A DNA stretch of 40,338 nucleotides from Mumia quercus (GCF_025506335.1 NZ_JANZYO010000006.1:1-40338); one strand, 5' to 3'; shown: positions 7,426 to 16,680, counted from the stretch's first letter. The notes: generated from the letters alone by a model not told the origin. Program-made: numbers and translations.

Positions 7426-8301
7426 GTGGCGGAGAAGCTGCGCCTGATGCACGTCCACGCGCATCCCGACGACGAGTCGAGCAAGGGCGCCGCATCGACG
7501 GCGAAGTACGTCGCAGAGGGGGTCGACGTCCACGTCGCGACGTGTACGGGAGGGGAGCGCGGCTCCATCCTCAACCCGAGCTTCGACCACCCCGGCATCC
7601 TCGAGAACCCCGAGCTGATCGGCGACATCCGGCGCGAGGAGATGGACCGTGCCCGCGAGATCCTCGGGATCAAGCAGGACTGGCTCGGGTTCGTCGACTC
7701 CGGCTGGCCGGAGGGCGACCCGCCGCCGCCGCTGCCCGAGGGGTGCTTCGCCCTGGTCCCCGTCGAGGAGGCCGCGAAGCCGCTGATCGCGCTCATGCGC
7801 AGCTTCCGCCCGCACGTCGTCACCACGTACGACGAGAACGGCGGCTACCCCCACCCCGACCACATCATGTGCCACAAGATCAGCGTGTACGCCTTCGAGA
7901 AGGCCGGTGACGCCGACGCGTACCCCGAGCTCGGCGAGCCGTGGCAGCCCCAGAAGCTCTACTACCACCGCGGCTGGTCGCGGGCGCGGGCCGAGGCGGT
8001 CGACGCCGCCCTCGTGCGGCACGGGCTCGAGCCGATCTACGCCGAGCGCCTGAAGGACTGGAAGGTCGACCCTGCGGAGGAGGAGGCCCGCCTGACGACG
8101 CGCGTGCCGTGCGCCGACTACTTCAGTGTCGCCGACGACGCGCTGCGGGCGCACGCGACGCAGATCGACCCGGACGGCCAGTGGTTCGCCGTGCCGCTGC
8201 AGGTGCGGGCCGAGGCGTGGCCGACCGAGGACTACGAGCTCGTACGGTCGTTCGTGGAGACGAGCGTCCCCGAGGACGACCTGTTCGCCGGACTGCGCTG
8301 A
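7426..8301 (+). CDS. mca: Mycothiol S-conjugate amidase
   Basis: 291 aa, close to the 288 of M. tuberculosis Mca. This zinc amidase cleaves mycothiol-toxin conjugates to GlcN-Ins and an exported mercapturic acid, so it serves thiol detoxification in the cytoplasm. The LmbE-type motif AHPDDE gives zinc ligands H13 and D16; the HPDH motif at 143-146 supplies the third. The GTG at 7426 was chosen because CGGAGGAG lies 7-8 nt upstream; an in-frame GTG at 7393 would add 11 unlike residues. The length and the C-terminal region favour Mca over the paralogue MshB, as does the Rv1081c-Rv1084-like neighbourhood. Confidence 0.93.
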   Translation: MAEKLRLMHVHAHPDDESSKGAASTAKYVAEGVDVHVATCTGGERGSILNPSFDHPGILENPELIGDIRREEMDRAREILGIKQDWLGFVDSGWPEGDPPPPLPEGCFALVPVEEAAKPLIALMRSFRPHVVTTYDENGGYPHPDHIMCHKISVYAFEKAGDADAYPELGEPWQPQKLYYHRGWSRARAEAVDAALVRHGLEPIYAERLKDWKVDPAEEEARLTTRVPCADYFSVADDALRAHATQIDPDGQWFAVPLQVRAEAWPTEDYELVRSFVETSVPEDDLFAGLR

Positions 8302-8325
8302 CCGGACTGCGCTGACCGGACTGCG
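8288..8325. repeat. 14-bp tandem repeat spanning the mca stop codon
   Basis: CCGGACTGCGCTGA occurs at 8288-8301 and 8302-8315, followed by a partial third copy to 8325. Each complete copy carries a TGA; the first is the mca stop. The array looks like slippage duplication of the mca 3' end. Confidence 0.85.
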
Positions 8326-8337
8326 TGGGGCCGGGCG

Positions 8338-8343
8338 TACGCT
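8338..8343 (+). promoter_or_regulatory. Leaderless -10 box for the small membrane protein (TACGCT)
   Basis: TACGCT, 6 nt (GGAGAC), then the ATG at 8350. The gene may therefore have its own promoter in addition to readthrough from mca. Confidence 0.45.
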
Positions 8344-8349
8344 GGAGAC

Positions 8350-8553
8350 ATGTCGACTGCCGTGCTCGCCGCCGCGGAGCAGATCAACTTCAAGCCTGCG
8401 GGCTGGGTCGCGCTCCTGATCATCCTCGGGATGTGCGTGGGCCTCTTCTTCCTGATGCGCAGCATGTCCCACCAGATGAAGAAGGTCGACTTCGACGAGG
8501 AGGCCACCGAGCGCCCCCGTCGTGGGCCGAAGGCGCCCGACGAGGACGCCTGA
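8350..8553 (+). CDS. Small conserved single-pass membrane protein downstream of mca
   Basis: 67 aa. One hydrophobic helix (about 19-36, WVALLIILGMCVGLFFLM) follows a short N-terminus, and the tail is charged and cytoplasmic by the positive-inside rule (HQMKKVDFDEEATERPRRG). It occupies the place of Rv1083 next to mca in M. tuberculosis. The function is unknown; the conserved pairing suggests a link with mca or with the YyaL-type protein. It converges on the Pr6Pr gene with only 19 bp between stops. Confidence 0.75.
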   Translation: MSTAVLAAAEQINFKPAGWVALLIILGMCVGLFFLMRSMSHQMKKVDFDEEATERPRRGPKAPDEDA

Positions 8554-8572
8554 GCCGGACCCGACCGGTCGC

Positions 8573-9217
8573 TCAGCGGCCGATCCGGCGCCCCGTGGTG
8601 ATCGCCGCGGCGGCGATGGCGACGGCGACGAGCGCGATCAGCAGGAGCGTGACCGTCACCGGGCCCCATCCGGACGCCGTGGCGTCCAGGAAGTCGTAAG
8701 GGACCGCGAGCGGAGGCTCCCCCTCCGGGCCGCGGAACTGCGGGTCGGCGACGGCGCCGCGGACGAGCGTGTAGGCGACCCATCCGACCGGCCACGCCAG
8801 GAACCACCACGCCCGGTCGCTCAGCCGTGGCCGGAGCAGGAAGAACCCGACCAGCGAGCCGGCCGGGACCAGCGTGTGGTGCACCAGGTCGTACCAGATC
8901 TCGATCCCGTGCAGCGTCTGCTGCCCGGCGAGCAGCAGGTGGTAGACCGCGCCCGTGATCGTGATGCCGACCAGACCCGCCAGGTACACCGGCTCCCACC
9001 ACTCGCCGACCTGCCCGCGCACCGCGATGACGACGGCCGTCACGAGGACCAGCAGGTTGGACTGGACGGTGAAGTACGAGAAGAAGTTGACGAGGCTGCG
9101 GCCCTCCGAGGCGACCATGACGGCCAGCCCGACCGTCGCCCACGCGCCGAGCGCTGCCATCGCCCCGAACCAGAGCCGGACGCCGAGCCCGGCGGGGCGT
9201 GAGGGAGTGTCGTGCAC
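8573..9217 (-). CDS. Multi-pass membrane protein, Pr6Pr-like
   Basis: 214 aa from the GTG at 9217. Six hydrophobic helices can be seen, roughly at 15-33, 43-63, 70-90, 100-124, 133-150 and 180-205. Conserved-looking residues lie in FFSYFTVQSNLL, HH in WYDLVHHTLVPAG, and WPVGWVAYTLVRG. This matches what I remember of the Pr6Pr family (six-helix proteins related to the FAR-17a/AIG1 hydrolase fold), with no assigned function. TAGATT lies 8 nt upstream of the start, so the mRNA may be leaderless or nearly so. An upstream start is possible but would run through the divergent promoter of the next gene. Confidence 0.7.
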   Translation of the reverse strand: MHDTPSRPAGLGVRLWFGAMAALGAWATVGLAVMVASEGRSLVNFFSYFTVQSNLLVLVTAVVIAVRGQVGEWWEPVYLAGLVGITITGAVYHLLLAGQQTLHGIEIWYDLVHHTLVPAGSLVGFFLLRPRLSDRAWWFLAWPVGWVAYTLVRGAVADPQFRGPEGEPPLAVPYDFLDATASGWGPVTVTLLLIALVAVAIAAAAITTGRRIGR

Positions 9218-9278
9218 GGTGCCCAATCTAGTCGTGACGCCGCCCGGCCGTGTCAGTGCCGTACGCCAGGCTGGTCTC

Positions 9279-9644
9279 GTGGCGAGACCCGATGTTCCGA
9301 TCGAGATGCTGGAGCGGCTGCGGGCCGTCCTGCTGCCGCTCCCGTCGTGCGACGAGCACGACGCCTGGGTGGGCGTGTGCTGGAGGGTCGGTTCGGCGAC
9401 GATCGCGCACGTCTTCGGCGGTGAGGACGGGTTGTTCCGGATCACCTTCCGCGCCGACCCGGGCGAGCTGATGGCGTTCGAGCGGCTCGGCCCGCCGTAC
9501 TTCCGCGGGGAGTGGGGCGAGAACGTCGTCGGGATGCTGCTCGACGACGACACCGACTGGGACGAGCTCGCCGAGCTCTTGGTCGACTCCTACTGCATCC
9601 AGGCCCCGGCCCGCCTCGTCGCCCTCGTGCGGCGCCCCACCTAG
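9279..9644 (+). CDS. MmcQ/YjbR family protein
   Basis: 121 aa from the GTG at 9279. The small alpha/beta fold is recognised from the pattern CDEHDAWVGVCWRVGSATIAHVFGG and FRADPGELMAFERLGPPYF, then WDELAELLVDSYCIQAPARLVALV. Members are called double-wing DNA-binding proteins, but the molecular role is unproven for most. There is no clear ribosome binding site; CAGGCT sits 6 nt before the start, a weak leaderless -10. Its stop TAG overlaps the stop of the converging methyltransferase: both lie inside CTAG at 9641-9644. Confidence 0.75.
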   Translation: MARPDVPIEMLERLRAVLLPLPSCDEHDAWVGVCWRVGSATIAHVFGGEDGLFRITFRADPGELMAFERLGPPYFRGEWGENVVGMLLDDDTDWDELAELLVDSYCIQAPARLVALVRRPT

Positions 9645-10222
9645 GCGGGCAGCTCCCGCGCGACGGCGAGCACGTCGTACGCGTCGCCGTCGGGCGTCGC
9701 CCGGACGACGTGGCGCAGCGACAGCACCTCCATGCCGTCGAGCGCGGAGGCGAGCGAGGCCACGGTCGGCAGCACGTCGGGCGAGCGCGGGCCGCCCACG
9801 CCGTACGCGAGGTTGTCGCGGGCGTGGCCGAGGTAGACGATCCGCCCCGCCGGGCGCAGCCACGTCCGAGCCCGCTCGAGGACGAGCGGAAGCTGCTCGG
9901 TCTGCAGGTAGGCGACGAGCACGAGGTCGACCCGCTCGTCCGGCTCCCAGGTGAGGGCGTCGCCGACCTGCCAGTGCACCGAGTCCCCGGCCGCCGGCCA
10001 GCCGCGCTCCGCCTCGGCGATGGCCACGGCCGAGAAGTCGACGGCGTCGACCCGCCACCCCCGGGCAGCGAGCCAGGCGGCGTGCCGCCCGTCGCCGCAC
10101 GCGAGGTCGACGGCGCGTCCCGCCGGGAGCGTCACGAGCTCGGCCACCAGGGTGGCGTTCGCGACGGCACCGAACGGGCGCGGCTGCTCGGTGTAGCGGC
10201 GGTCCCAGTCGCTCGAGTCCAT
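9641..10222 (-). CDS. Class I SAM-dependent methyltransferase
   Basis: 193 aa. Motif I is VDLACGDGRHAAWLAARG (about 39-56), with the acidic ribose-binding residue following in VDAVDFS, and DLVLVAYLQTE as motif IV-like. It resembles the TehB/thiopurine-type or methyltransf_25 group; its substrate cannot be told. It starts with DWDRRYTEQP, typical of this group. A TAGGCT -10 box lies exactly 6 nt before the ATG. Its 3' end overlaps the converging MmcQ/YjbR gene by 4 nt, which leaves no room for a terminator. Confidence 0.82.
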   Translation of the reverse strand: MDSSDWDRRYTEQPRPFGAVANATLVAELVTLPAGRAVDLACGDGRHAAWLAARGWRVDAVDFSAVAIAEAERGWPAAGDSVHWQVGDALTWEPDERVDLVLVAYLQTEQLPLVLERARTWLRPAGRIVYLGHARDNLAYGVGGPRSPDVLPTVASLASALDGMEVLSLRHVVRATPDGDAYDVLAVARELPA

Positions 10223-10228
10223 GCCGGC

Positions 10229-10234
10229 AGCCTA
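10229..10234 (-). promoter_or_regulatory. Leaderless -10 box for the methyltransferase (TAGGCT)
   Basis: Minus-strand TAGGCT, then 6 nt (GCCGGC), then the ATG at 10222. No purine-rich ribosome binding site is present. Confidence 0.55.
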
Positions 10235-10238
10235 GGGT

Positions 10239-11084
10239 TCAGCGGCGCTTGACGTAGCGTGCCCAGCCGAAGCAGTACGCCCCGAAGGCCGCGAGACCGA
10301 CCGCGACGAGCGTGAGCAGGTACGGGCCGAACGGCTGGTCCCGGAGGGTGCGCAGCGCGTCGTCGAGCCCGCCGGCCTTGTCCGGGTCGTGGTTGAACGC
10401 CGCGAGGACGACGAGCACGCCGATGATGCCCAGCGCGACACCCTTCGCGACGTAGCCGACCTGACCCAGCCGCACGATGGCCGACCCGCTCGTCCCGCTG
10501 GTCGCCGACGAGGTGAGGTCGTGCTCGAAGGACCGGCTCACGCCGCGGTAGACCTGGTAGCCCGCGACGGCGAGGATCCCGAGCCCCGCGAGGCCCACGA
10601 GCCACGTGCCGCCCGGAGCGCTCATCACCCGCGCGGTCAGCGTCTCCTCCTTGCCACCCGAACCCCCTGAGCCGCCCGACCCGCCCGACGAGCCCGTCGC
10701 CTGCCGTGCAGCGACGACCGCCAGCGCGGCGTACAGGACCGCCTTGCCCGCGGCCATCACGCGCTTGAGCGTCCGCGCGCCGCCGTCCTTGTCGCGGAAG
10801 CCCCAGATCGCATCGGCCAGCTGCCAGAGCACGAGCGCCGCGAAACCGACGGCCGTGACCCACAGCAGCGCCTTGCCGGCGCCGTTCTCGGCGATCATCG
10901 ACAGCGCGCCGGACTGGCTCGCGTCCTTCTCGGTGCCGCTCCAGGCGACCTGGAGGGCGAGCCACGCGACCAGGAGGTGCACCACCCCGTACGCGACGAG
11001 CCCGACGCGCGCTCCGACCTCGAGCGCCTTGCTGTTGCGAACCTCGCGGCCCGCCTGTCCGCCCTTGCCCTTCACGTTCGTCAT
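10239..11084 (-). CDS. DUF1206 domain membrane protein
   Basis: 281 aa. Three internal repeats of a two-helix unit are visible, each starting with a GxVAYGVVHLLVA, GKAVLYAALAVVA or GYVAKGVALGIIGVLVV-like segment, giving six membrane helices as is usual for DUF1206. Between repeats two parts there is a Ser-Gly linker (SSGGSGGSGGSGGKEE, about 132-147). Function unknown; often seen in actinomycete stress or osmotic gene neighbourhoods, a loose association. CACGAT lies 6 nt upstream of the ATG, a weak leaderless -10. The gene is separated by 48 bp from the following minus-strand gene. Confidence 0.85.
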   Translation of the reverse strand: MTNVKGKGGQAGREVRNSKALEVGARVGLVAYGVVHLLVAWLALQVAWSGTEKDASQSGALSMIAENGAGKALLWVTAVGFAALVLWQLADAIWGFRDKDGGARTLKRVMAAGKAVLYAALAVVAARQATGSSGGSGGSGGSGGKEETLTARVMSAPGGTWLVGLAGLGILAVAGYQVYRGVSRSFEHDLTSSATSGTSGSAIVRLGQVGYVAKGVALGIIGVLVVLAAFNHDPDKAGGLDDALRTLRDQPFGPYLLTLVAVGLAAFGAYCFGWARYVKRR

Positions 11085-11132
11085 CCGGGCATCGTGCCAC
11101 CTCCCGCGGTCAGCCCCGCGAACGGCTCGGCC

Positions 11133-11663
11133 CTACGACGAGCTCGCCGCGTCGACGTCGGCCTCGATGGCCTTCTCGTCGGCACGCAGCTCCTTCTTGG
11201 TGAGCTTCTCGGCCCGCCGGAGGGCTTCCTCGACACGCGCCTCCATGTCGGTCGCGGCGACCACGACGAGCCCGCTCTGGCCGTCGTCGAGGAGCTCGCC
11301 GAGCTCCTTGAGGTCACCCCGGCTCATGCCGCGCGTCACGTGCCCGCCCAGCGCCCCGAGCGCGCTGCCGCCGACCCCGCCGACGATGAGGGCGCCACCG
11401 AGCGTGATCGCGGGGAAGAGCGCCACGAGCGCGCCGCCCACGAGCCCGATGCCGAGCCCGCCCCACGCCCCGTGGCGCGTCGGCTGCTCGTGCTTCTTGA
11501 CGATCTTGACCTTGCCGTCGTCGTGCTTGGAGACGACGGCGGCGTCGTAGGTGTCCAGGAGGTCGGTCTCCCGGTAGAGCTCCTTGACCGCGTCGTAGTC
11601 GGCGACGGCGTCGTCCTCGTTGTCGTAGCTGGCTCCGAAGACGAACAGCGTGTCGAGTGCCAT
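11133..11663 (-). CDS. DUF1269-like protein with glycine-zipper segment
   Basis: 176 aa. The N-terminal alpha/beta part (1-60) has repeats of acidic residues (DNEDDAVADYDAVKELY). A glycine-rich hydrophobic stretch (about 66-106, WGGLGIGLVGGALVALFPAITLGGALIVGGVGG) could insert in the membrane as a glycine zipper. The C-terminal part (GLVVVAATDMEARVEEAL) looks like a second ferredoxin-like half. This layout fits the DUF1269/DUF6325 type proteins of actinomycetes, function unknown. AGGGGGAAG just upstream of the ATG is a good ribosome binding site, so its translation start is secure. Confidence 0.7.
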   Translation of the reverse strand: MALDTLFVFGASYDNEDDAVADYDAVKELYRETDLLDTYDAAVVSKHDDGKVKIVKKHEQPTRHGAWGGLGIGLVGGALVALFPAITLGGALIVGGVGGSALGALGGHVTRGMSRGDLKELGELLDDGQSGLVVVAATDMEARVEEALRRAEKLTKKELRADEKAIEADVDAASSS

Positions 11664-11770
11664 GGCTTCCCCCTAGGTCGTGACGTTCGCGCGACCACGA
11701 CCGCGGCGCGCTTCCTGACAGTAGCCGGATATCTCCCTGCTTGTTCGGTTTGTGCCGTTCGTGCCTGACC

Positions 11771-11776
11771 TACGGT
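11771..11776 (+). promoter_or_regulatory. Leaderless -10 box for the YyaL-type gene (TACGGT)
   Basis: TACGGT, 6 nt (GGAGCC), then the ATG at 11783. Confidence 0.5.
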
Positions 11777-11782
11777 GGAGCC

Positions 11783-13786
<2,004 letters not shown>

Positions 13787-13795
13787 GCCGTCGCG

Positions 13796-14350
13796 TCAGC
13801 TGAGCACGCTGGCGGGCGACAGCGAGATCGGGAACGGCCGGGTGAGCTCGACCGTCGTGTCACCGGCCACGCGCGCCACCTCCACGTACTCGCCGTCCTC
13901 GAGGTCCCAGCAGATCAGCGACCGCTCGTACGGCTCGGGGTCGATCACCCAGTACGACGCCGTGCCGGCGAACTCGTAGCGCGACTTCTTGAGGAGCAGA
14001 TCGATGCTGCGGGTGCTGGGCGAGACCACCTCGACGGCGAGTAGCGGCGGCGCGCCGAGGACACGACCGTCGACGTCGGCACGGTTCGCGACCACGACGT
14101 CCGGCCGGACCACCGAGTCCTCGGCGAGGACGACGTCGAGAGGGGAGACGAAGACCTTCATCTCCGGCGGGCACGCCGACCGGAGGAGGACGGTGAGCTC
14201 GAGGACCGCGTCCTGGTGCTCGGGCGAGGGCGCCGGCGTCACGATGAGAGAGCCGTCGATGAGCTCGTACCGGTGCCCGTCTTCGGGAAGCGCATCGAGG
14301 TCGGCACGCGTCAGCGGCCGTAGCGGGGGAAGGCCGATGGGGTGCGTCAT
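13796..14350 (-). CDS. Uma2 family (DUF820) putative restriction-endonuclease-fold protein
   Basis: 184 aa. Family pattern: a start with LTRADLDALPEDGHRYELIDGSLIVTPAP, then VVRPDVVVA, LAVEVVSPSTRSIDLLLKKSRYEFAG and YWVIDPE. The acidic residues in RPDVVV and AVEVVSP plus the lysine of LKKSRYE form the PD-(D/E)XK-type active site expected of the fold. Uma2 proteins are abundant in cyanobacteria and actinomycetes, often in many copies, and no physiological substrate is known. There is no partner methylase or toxin-antitoxin gene nearby, so a restriction role is not supported here. Confidence 0.88.
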   Translation of the reverse strand: MTHPIGLPPLRPLTRADLDALPEDGHRYELIDGSLIVTPAPSPEHQDAVLELTVLLRSACPPEMKVFVSPLDVVLAEDSVVRPDVVVANRADVDGRVLGAPPLLAVEVVSPSTRSIDLLLKKSRYEFAGTASYWVIDPEPYERSLICWDLEDGEYVEVARVAGDTTVELTRPFPISLSPASVLS

Positions 14351-14356
14351 CCCCCC

Positions 14357-14362
14357 AGGCTA
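14357..14362 (-). promoter_or_regulatory. Leaderless -10 box for the Uma2 gene (TAGCCT)
   Basis: Minus-strand TAGCCT, then 6 nt (GGGGGG), then the ATG at 14350. The G-run could also act as a ribosome binding site. Confidence 0.45.
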
Positions 14363-14373
14363 GGCGGTCGGGG

Positions 14374-15075
14374 TCAGCCGGCGTACACCGCGAGCGAGAT
14401 GCCGACGTAGTGCACGACGAACGCGGCGATCGTCAGCGTGTGGAACACCTCGTGGAAGCCGAACCACCGGGGGAACGGGTTGGGGTAGCGCAGCCCGTAC
14501 ACGACCGCACCGAGCGAGTAGAGCGACCCGCCCACGATGATCAGCACGAGGACGGCCGTCGACGCCGCGGCAGCGAACTCGTCGAGCCAGAGGAGCGCCG
14601 CCCAGCCGAGCACCACGTAGATCGGCGTGTACAGCCAGCGCGGAGCGTGCACCCAGAACACCCGGAACGCCACGCCGCCGATCGCGCCGACCCAGACGAG
14701 CGTGAGGAGCCAAGCGGCGTCGCGGGGCTCGAGGAGGATCAGCGCGAACGGCGTGTAGGAGCCGGCGATGAGCAAGAAGATGTTGGCGTGGTCGAAGCGC
14801 TTCAGCAGCACCTCGGCGCGAGGGCCCCAACGGCCGACGTGGTAGACCGCGCTGACGCCGAAGAGGAGCAGCGCGCTGATCATGTAGACCGCCACGCCCG
14901 CGCGCGACCGGGTGCTCGGCGCGAGCACCAGGAGCACCACGAAGGCAGCGAGAGCCAAGGGCCAGGTGGCCGCGTGGAGCCAGCCACGCAGTCTAGGCTT
15001 GATCTCGACCACGGCGTCCCGGATACGATCGCCGACGTCGAAGGAAGCTGGGGGGGTCGCTTCGTTCCTGCTCAC
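14374..15075 (-). CDS. Hemolysin III family (YqfA/TrhA-like, PAQR) membrane protein
   Basis: 233 aa from a GTG at 15075. Seven membrane helices follow a cytoplasmic N-terminus of about 30 residues. PAQR-family metal-site candidates are visible: S-X3-H in FGVSAVYHVG (S and H at about 75-79), the aspartate in RFDHANIFLLIAGSYTP, and the C-terminal histidines of GFHEVFHTLT. The name hemolysin comes from a Bacillus homologue; a lipid or membrane-homeostasis role is more likely. It matches Rv1085c in position and is divergent from uppS. Confidence 0.92.
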   Translation of the reverse strand: MSRNEATPPASFDVGDRIRDAVVEIKPRLRGWLHAATWPLALAAFVVLLVLAPSTRSRAGVAVYMISALLLFGVSAVYHVGRWGPRAEVLLKRFDHANIFLLIAGSYTPFALILLEPRDAAWLLTLVWVGAIGGVAFRVFWVHAPRWLYTPIYVVLGWAALLWLDEFAAAASTAVLVLIIVGGSLYSLGAVVYGLRYPNPFPRWFGFHEVFHTLTIAAFVVHYVGISLAVYAG

Positions 15076-15081
15076 ACCACG

Positions 15082-15087
15082 ACCCTA
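15082..15087 (-). promoter_or_regulatory. Leaderless -10 box for the hemolysin III gene (TAGGGT)
   Basis: Minus-strand TAGGGT, then 6 nt (CGTGGT), then the GTG at 15075. No ribosome binding site is visible. Confidence 0.55.
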
Positions 15088-15095
15088 ACGAACGA

Positions 15096-15113
15096 ACCTA
15101 CGCGTGCGTAGGT
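15096..15113. promoter_or_regulatory. 18-bp palindrome between hemolysin III and uppS
   Basis: ACCTACGC-GT-GCGTAGGT is a perfect inverted repeat in the divergent intergenic region. It covers the expected -35 area of the hemolysin III promoter and lies about 25 nt before the uppS start. Size and symmetry are those of a dimeric repressor site (TetR or GntR type); no regulator gene is adjacent. Confidence 0.5.
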
Positions 15114-15138
15114 AACACTCCTCACGGGAGGACCATCG

Positions 15139-15900
15139 GTGTCGGTACGCGACCTGCTCTACTCGGTCTACGAGCGTCAGCTGCTCGGCAGCCTGCGCCC
15201 GGACCAGGTCCCGGCTCACGTCGGCGTCATCGTGGACGGCAACCGGCGGTGGGCCAAGGGCACGGGCGGGGACGTCACCGCCGGCTACCAGGCGGGTGCC
15301 GACAAGATCATCGAGTTCCTCGGCTGGTGCGACGACCTCGACGTCAAGGTCGTCACCCTCTGGCTCCTGTCGACCGACAACCTCCAGCGCCCTGAGCCCG
15401 AGATCCGCGCCCTCCTGGGCGTGATCGGCAACCTCGTCGACCAGCTCACAGCGTCGCGCCGGTGGCACGTGCGCCTCATCGGCAACCTCGACCTGCTCCC
15501 CGAGGACCTCGCCGGCTCCCTCCAGGACGCGGTCGCCTCCACCAGCGACGTCGACGGCATGGAGGTCAACCTGTGCGTCGGCTACGGCGGGCGCCAAGAG
15601 CTCGCCGACGCCGTACGCTCGCTGCTGCGCGAGCAGTCCGAGCAGGGGCGGACGATCGACGAGGTCGCCGAGGTCCTCGACGTCGAGCACATCGCCGACC
15701 ACCTCTACACCAAGGGTCAGCCCGACCCCGACCTCGTCATCCGCACCTCGGGCGAGCAGCGGCTCTCCGGTTTCCTCCTGTGGCAGAGCGTGCACAGCGA
15801 GTTCTACTTCTGCGAAGCGCTCTGGCCGGCCTTCCGGCGCGTGGACTTCCTCCGCGCCATCCGGTCGTACGCCGAGCGCGAGCGCCGCTTCGGCCAGTGA
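15139..15900 (+). CDS. uppS: Cis-prenyltransferase (isoprenyl/undecaprenyl diphosphate synthase family)
   Basis: 253 aa from a GTG with a good upstream site (ACGGGAGGACC). It condenses isopentenyl diphosphate units with Z geometry to build the lipid carrier pathway for cell-wall synthesis. The catalytic aspartate is D33 in VIVDGNRRWA; VTLWLLSTDNLQRP and the C-terminal LVIRTSGEQRLSGFLLWQSVHSEFYF and LWPAF motifs complete the family set. It lies where M. tuberculosis has Rv1086, which makes short-chain Z,E-farnesyl diphosphate, so it may be the short-chain enzyme and not the final decaprenyl or undecaprenyl synthase. Its stop overlaps the next gene. Confidence 0.93.
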   Translation: MSVRDLLYSVYERQLLGSLRPDQVPAHVGVIVDGNRRWAKGTGGDVTAGYQAGADKIIEFLGWCDDLDVKVVTLWLLSTDNLQRPEPEIRALLGVIGNLVDQLTASRRWHVRLIGNLDLLPEDLAGSLQDAVASTSDVDGMEVNLCVGYGGRQELADAVRSLLREQSEQGRTIDEVAEVLDVEHIADHLYTKGQPDPDLVIRTSGEQRLSGFLLWQSVHSEFYFCEALWPAFRRVDFLRAIRSYAERERRFGQ

Positions 15901-16433
15901 GTCGCCCCTCCCGCGCGAGGGGCGGGTACGGGACGGTCGTGGTGCTCGGCCTCCTCGGAGCCCTGGTCTTCTGGCTCAGCGGCCTCACGGGCAACACGGC
16001 AGGAGAGGACGCCGAGGAGCTCGCCCGGCTGCGTGCCGGCGACGGCGTGCAGGTGACCGGGACGATGACCGGCTCCCGGGAGCGCCAGCAGGCCTCGCGG
16101 CGGACGATGGTGACCGTGCACTGCGCGGTGTACACCTTCGCGACGCGTGACGCCGGGTCCTCGTCGTTCACCAGCGACGTCTGCGCCCGCGACGCCGCGG
16201 ACCTCCCCGCGACCGGGTCCACCGCGCCGGTGATCTACGACCCAGACGGGTGGTCTCGTTTCCTCGACACCGACGACACGGCTGAGAGGCTCGACCGCGA
16301 CGCCCACGCGCACCCCTGGTACCGGTGGGGCGGCCTGGCGCTCGCCGTCGCCTGCGCCGCCCTCCTCGTCCGCCGCCTCCTCTCCCGTCTGCCACGGTCC
16401 CGTGCCGGGGTGCGGGACGGAATCGGACGTTAG
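15897..16433 (+). CDS. DUF3592-like two-helix membrane protein
   Basis: 178 aa. The GTG at 15897 overlaps the uppS stop (GTGA), a strong sign of translational coupling. A membrane helix at about 11-29 (VVVLGLLGALVFWLSGL), an extracytoplasmic beta-rich domain (about 30-143) with VQVTGTMTGSRERQ and TVHCAVYTFATRD, and a second helix (about 148-166) match the layout of DUF3592 proteins. Two cysteines in the outer domain (VHCAVY, DVCARD) could form a disulfide. The family has no known function. Coupling with uppS suggests an envelope role, by inference only. Confidence 0.65.
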   Translation: MSRPSRARGGYGTVVVLGLLGALVFWLSGLTGNTAGEDAEELARLRAGDGVQVTGTMTGSRERQQASRRTMVTVHCAVYTFATRDAGSSSFTSDVCARDAADLPATGSTAPVIYDPDGWSRFLDTDDTAERLDRDAHAHPWYRWGGLALAVACAALLVRRLLSRLPRSRAGVRDGIGR

Positions 16434-16680
16434 GCACAAAGGGGGCGTGTCGCTGGTGCGGACGCCCGCTGGCGTCGTACGGTCAGGGGGTCGGCGGGGC
16501 CCACATCCCACCGGCACCGGGAGGCCCTCCGTGCACCACCGATCGCTCGGCACGAGTGCCGGTCCGGTACGCACGGCGGGAGGTTGGCCCGCCCCCGGGC
16601 CCGCTGCCCTGAACCCGGCTCCATCTGTCAGAGAGTGAGCCGGCGCGGGGATGCGCGTGGGCTCGTACGAGGAGACTGCC
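16434..16680 (+). other. Long structured leader in front of phoH2
   Basis: 247 bp without a gene. ACCGGCAC (16510-16517) pairs with GTGCCGGT (16556-16563), closing a 38-nt loop that contains its own GGAG/CTCC hairpin. A competing hairpin, CGGCA-CGAG-TGCCG (16549-16562), uses the same right arm, so the two folds exclude each other. A third stem, GGCGGG/CCCGCC, follows at about 16577-16595. A TACGGT box near 16479 could start the leader. No known riboswitch consensus was recognised. Confidence 0.4.

Noticed and set aside
13796-14350. Restriction-modification or defence locus around the Uma2 gene
   Set aside because: No methylase, helicase or toxin partner lies near it; the neighbours are conserved housekeeping genes, so a defence island is not supported.
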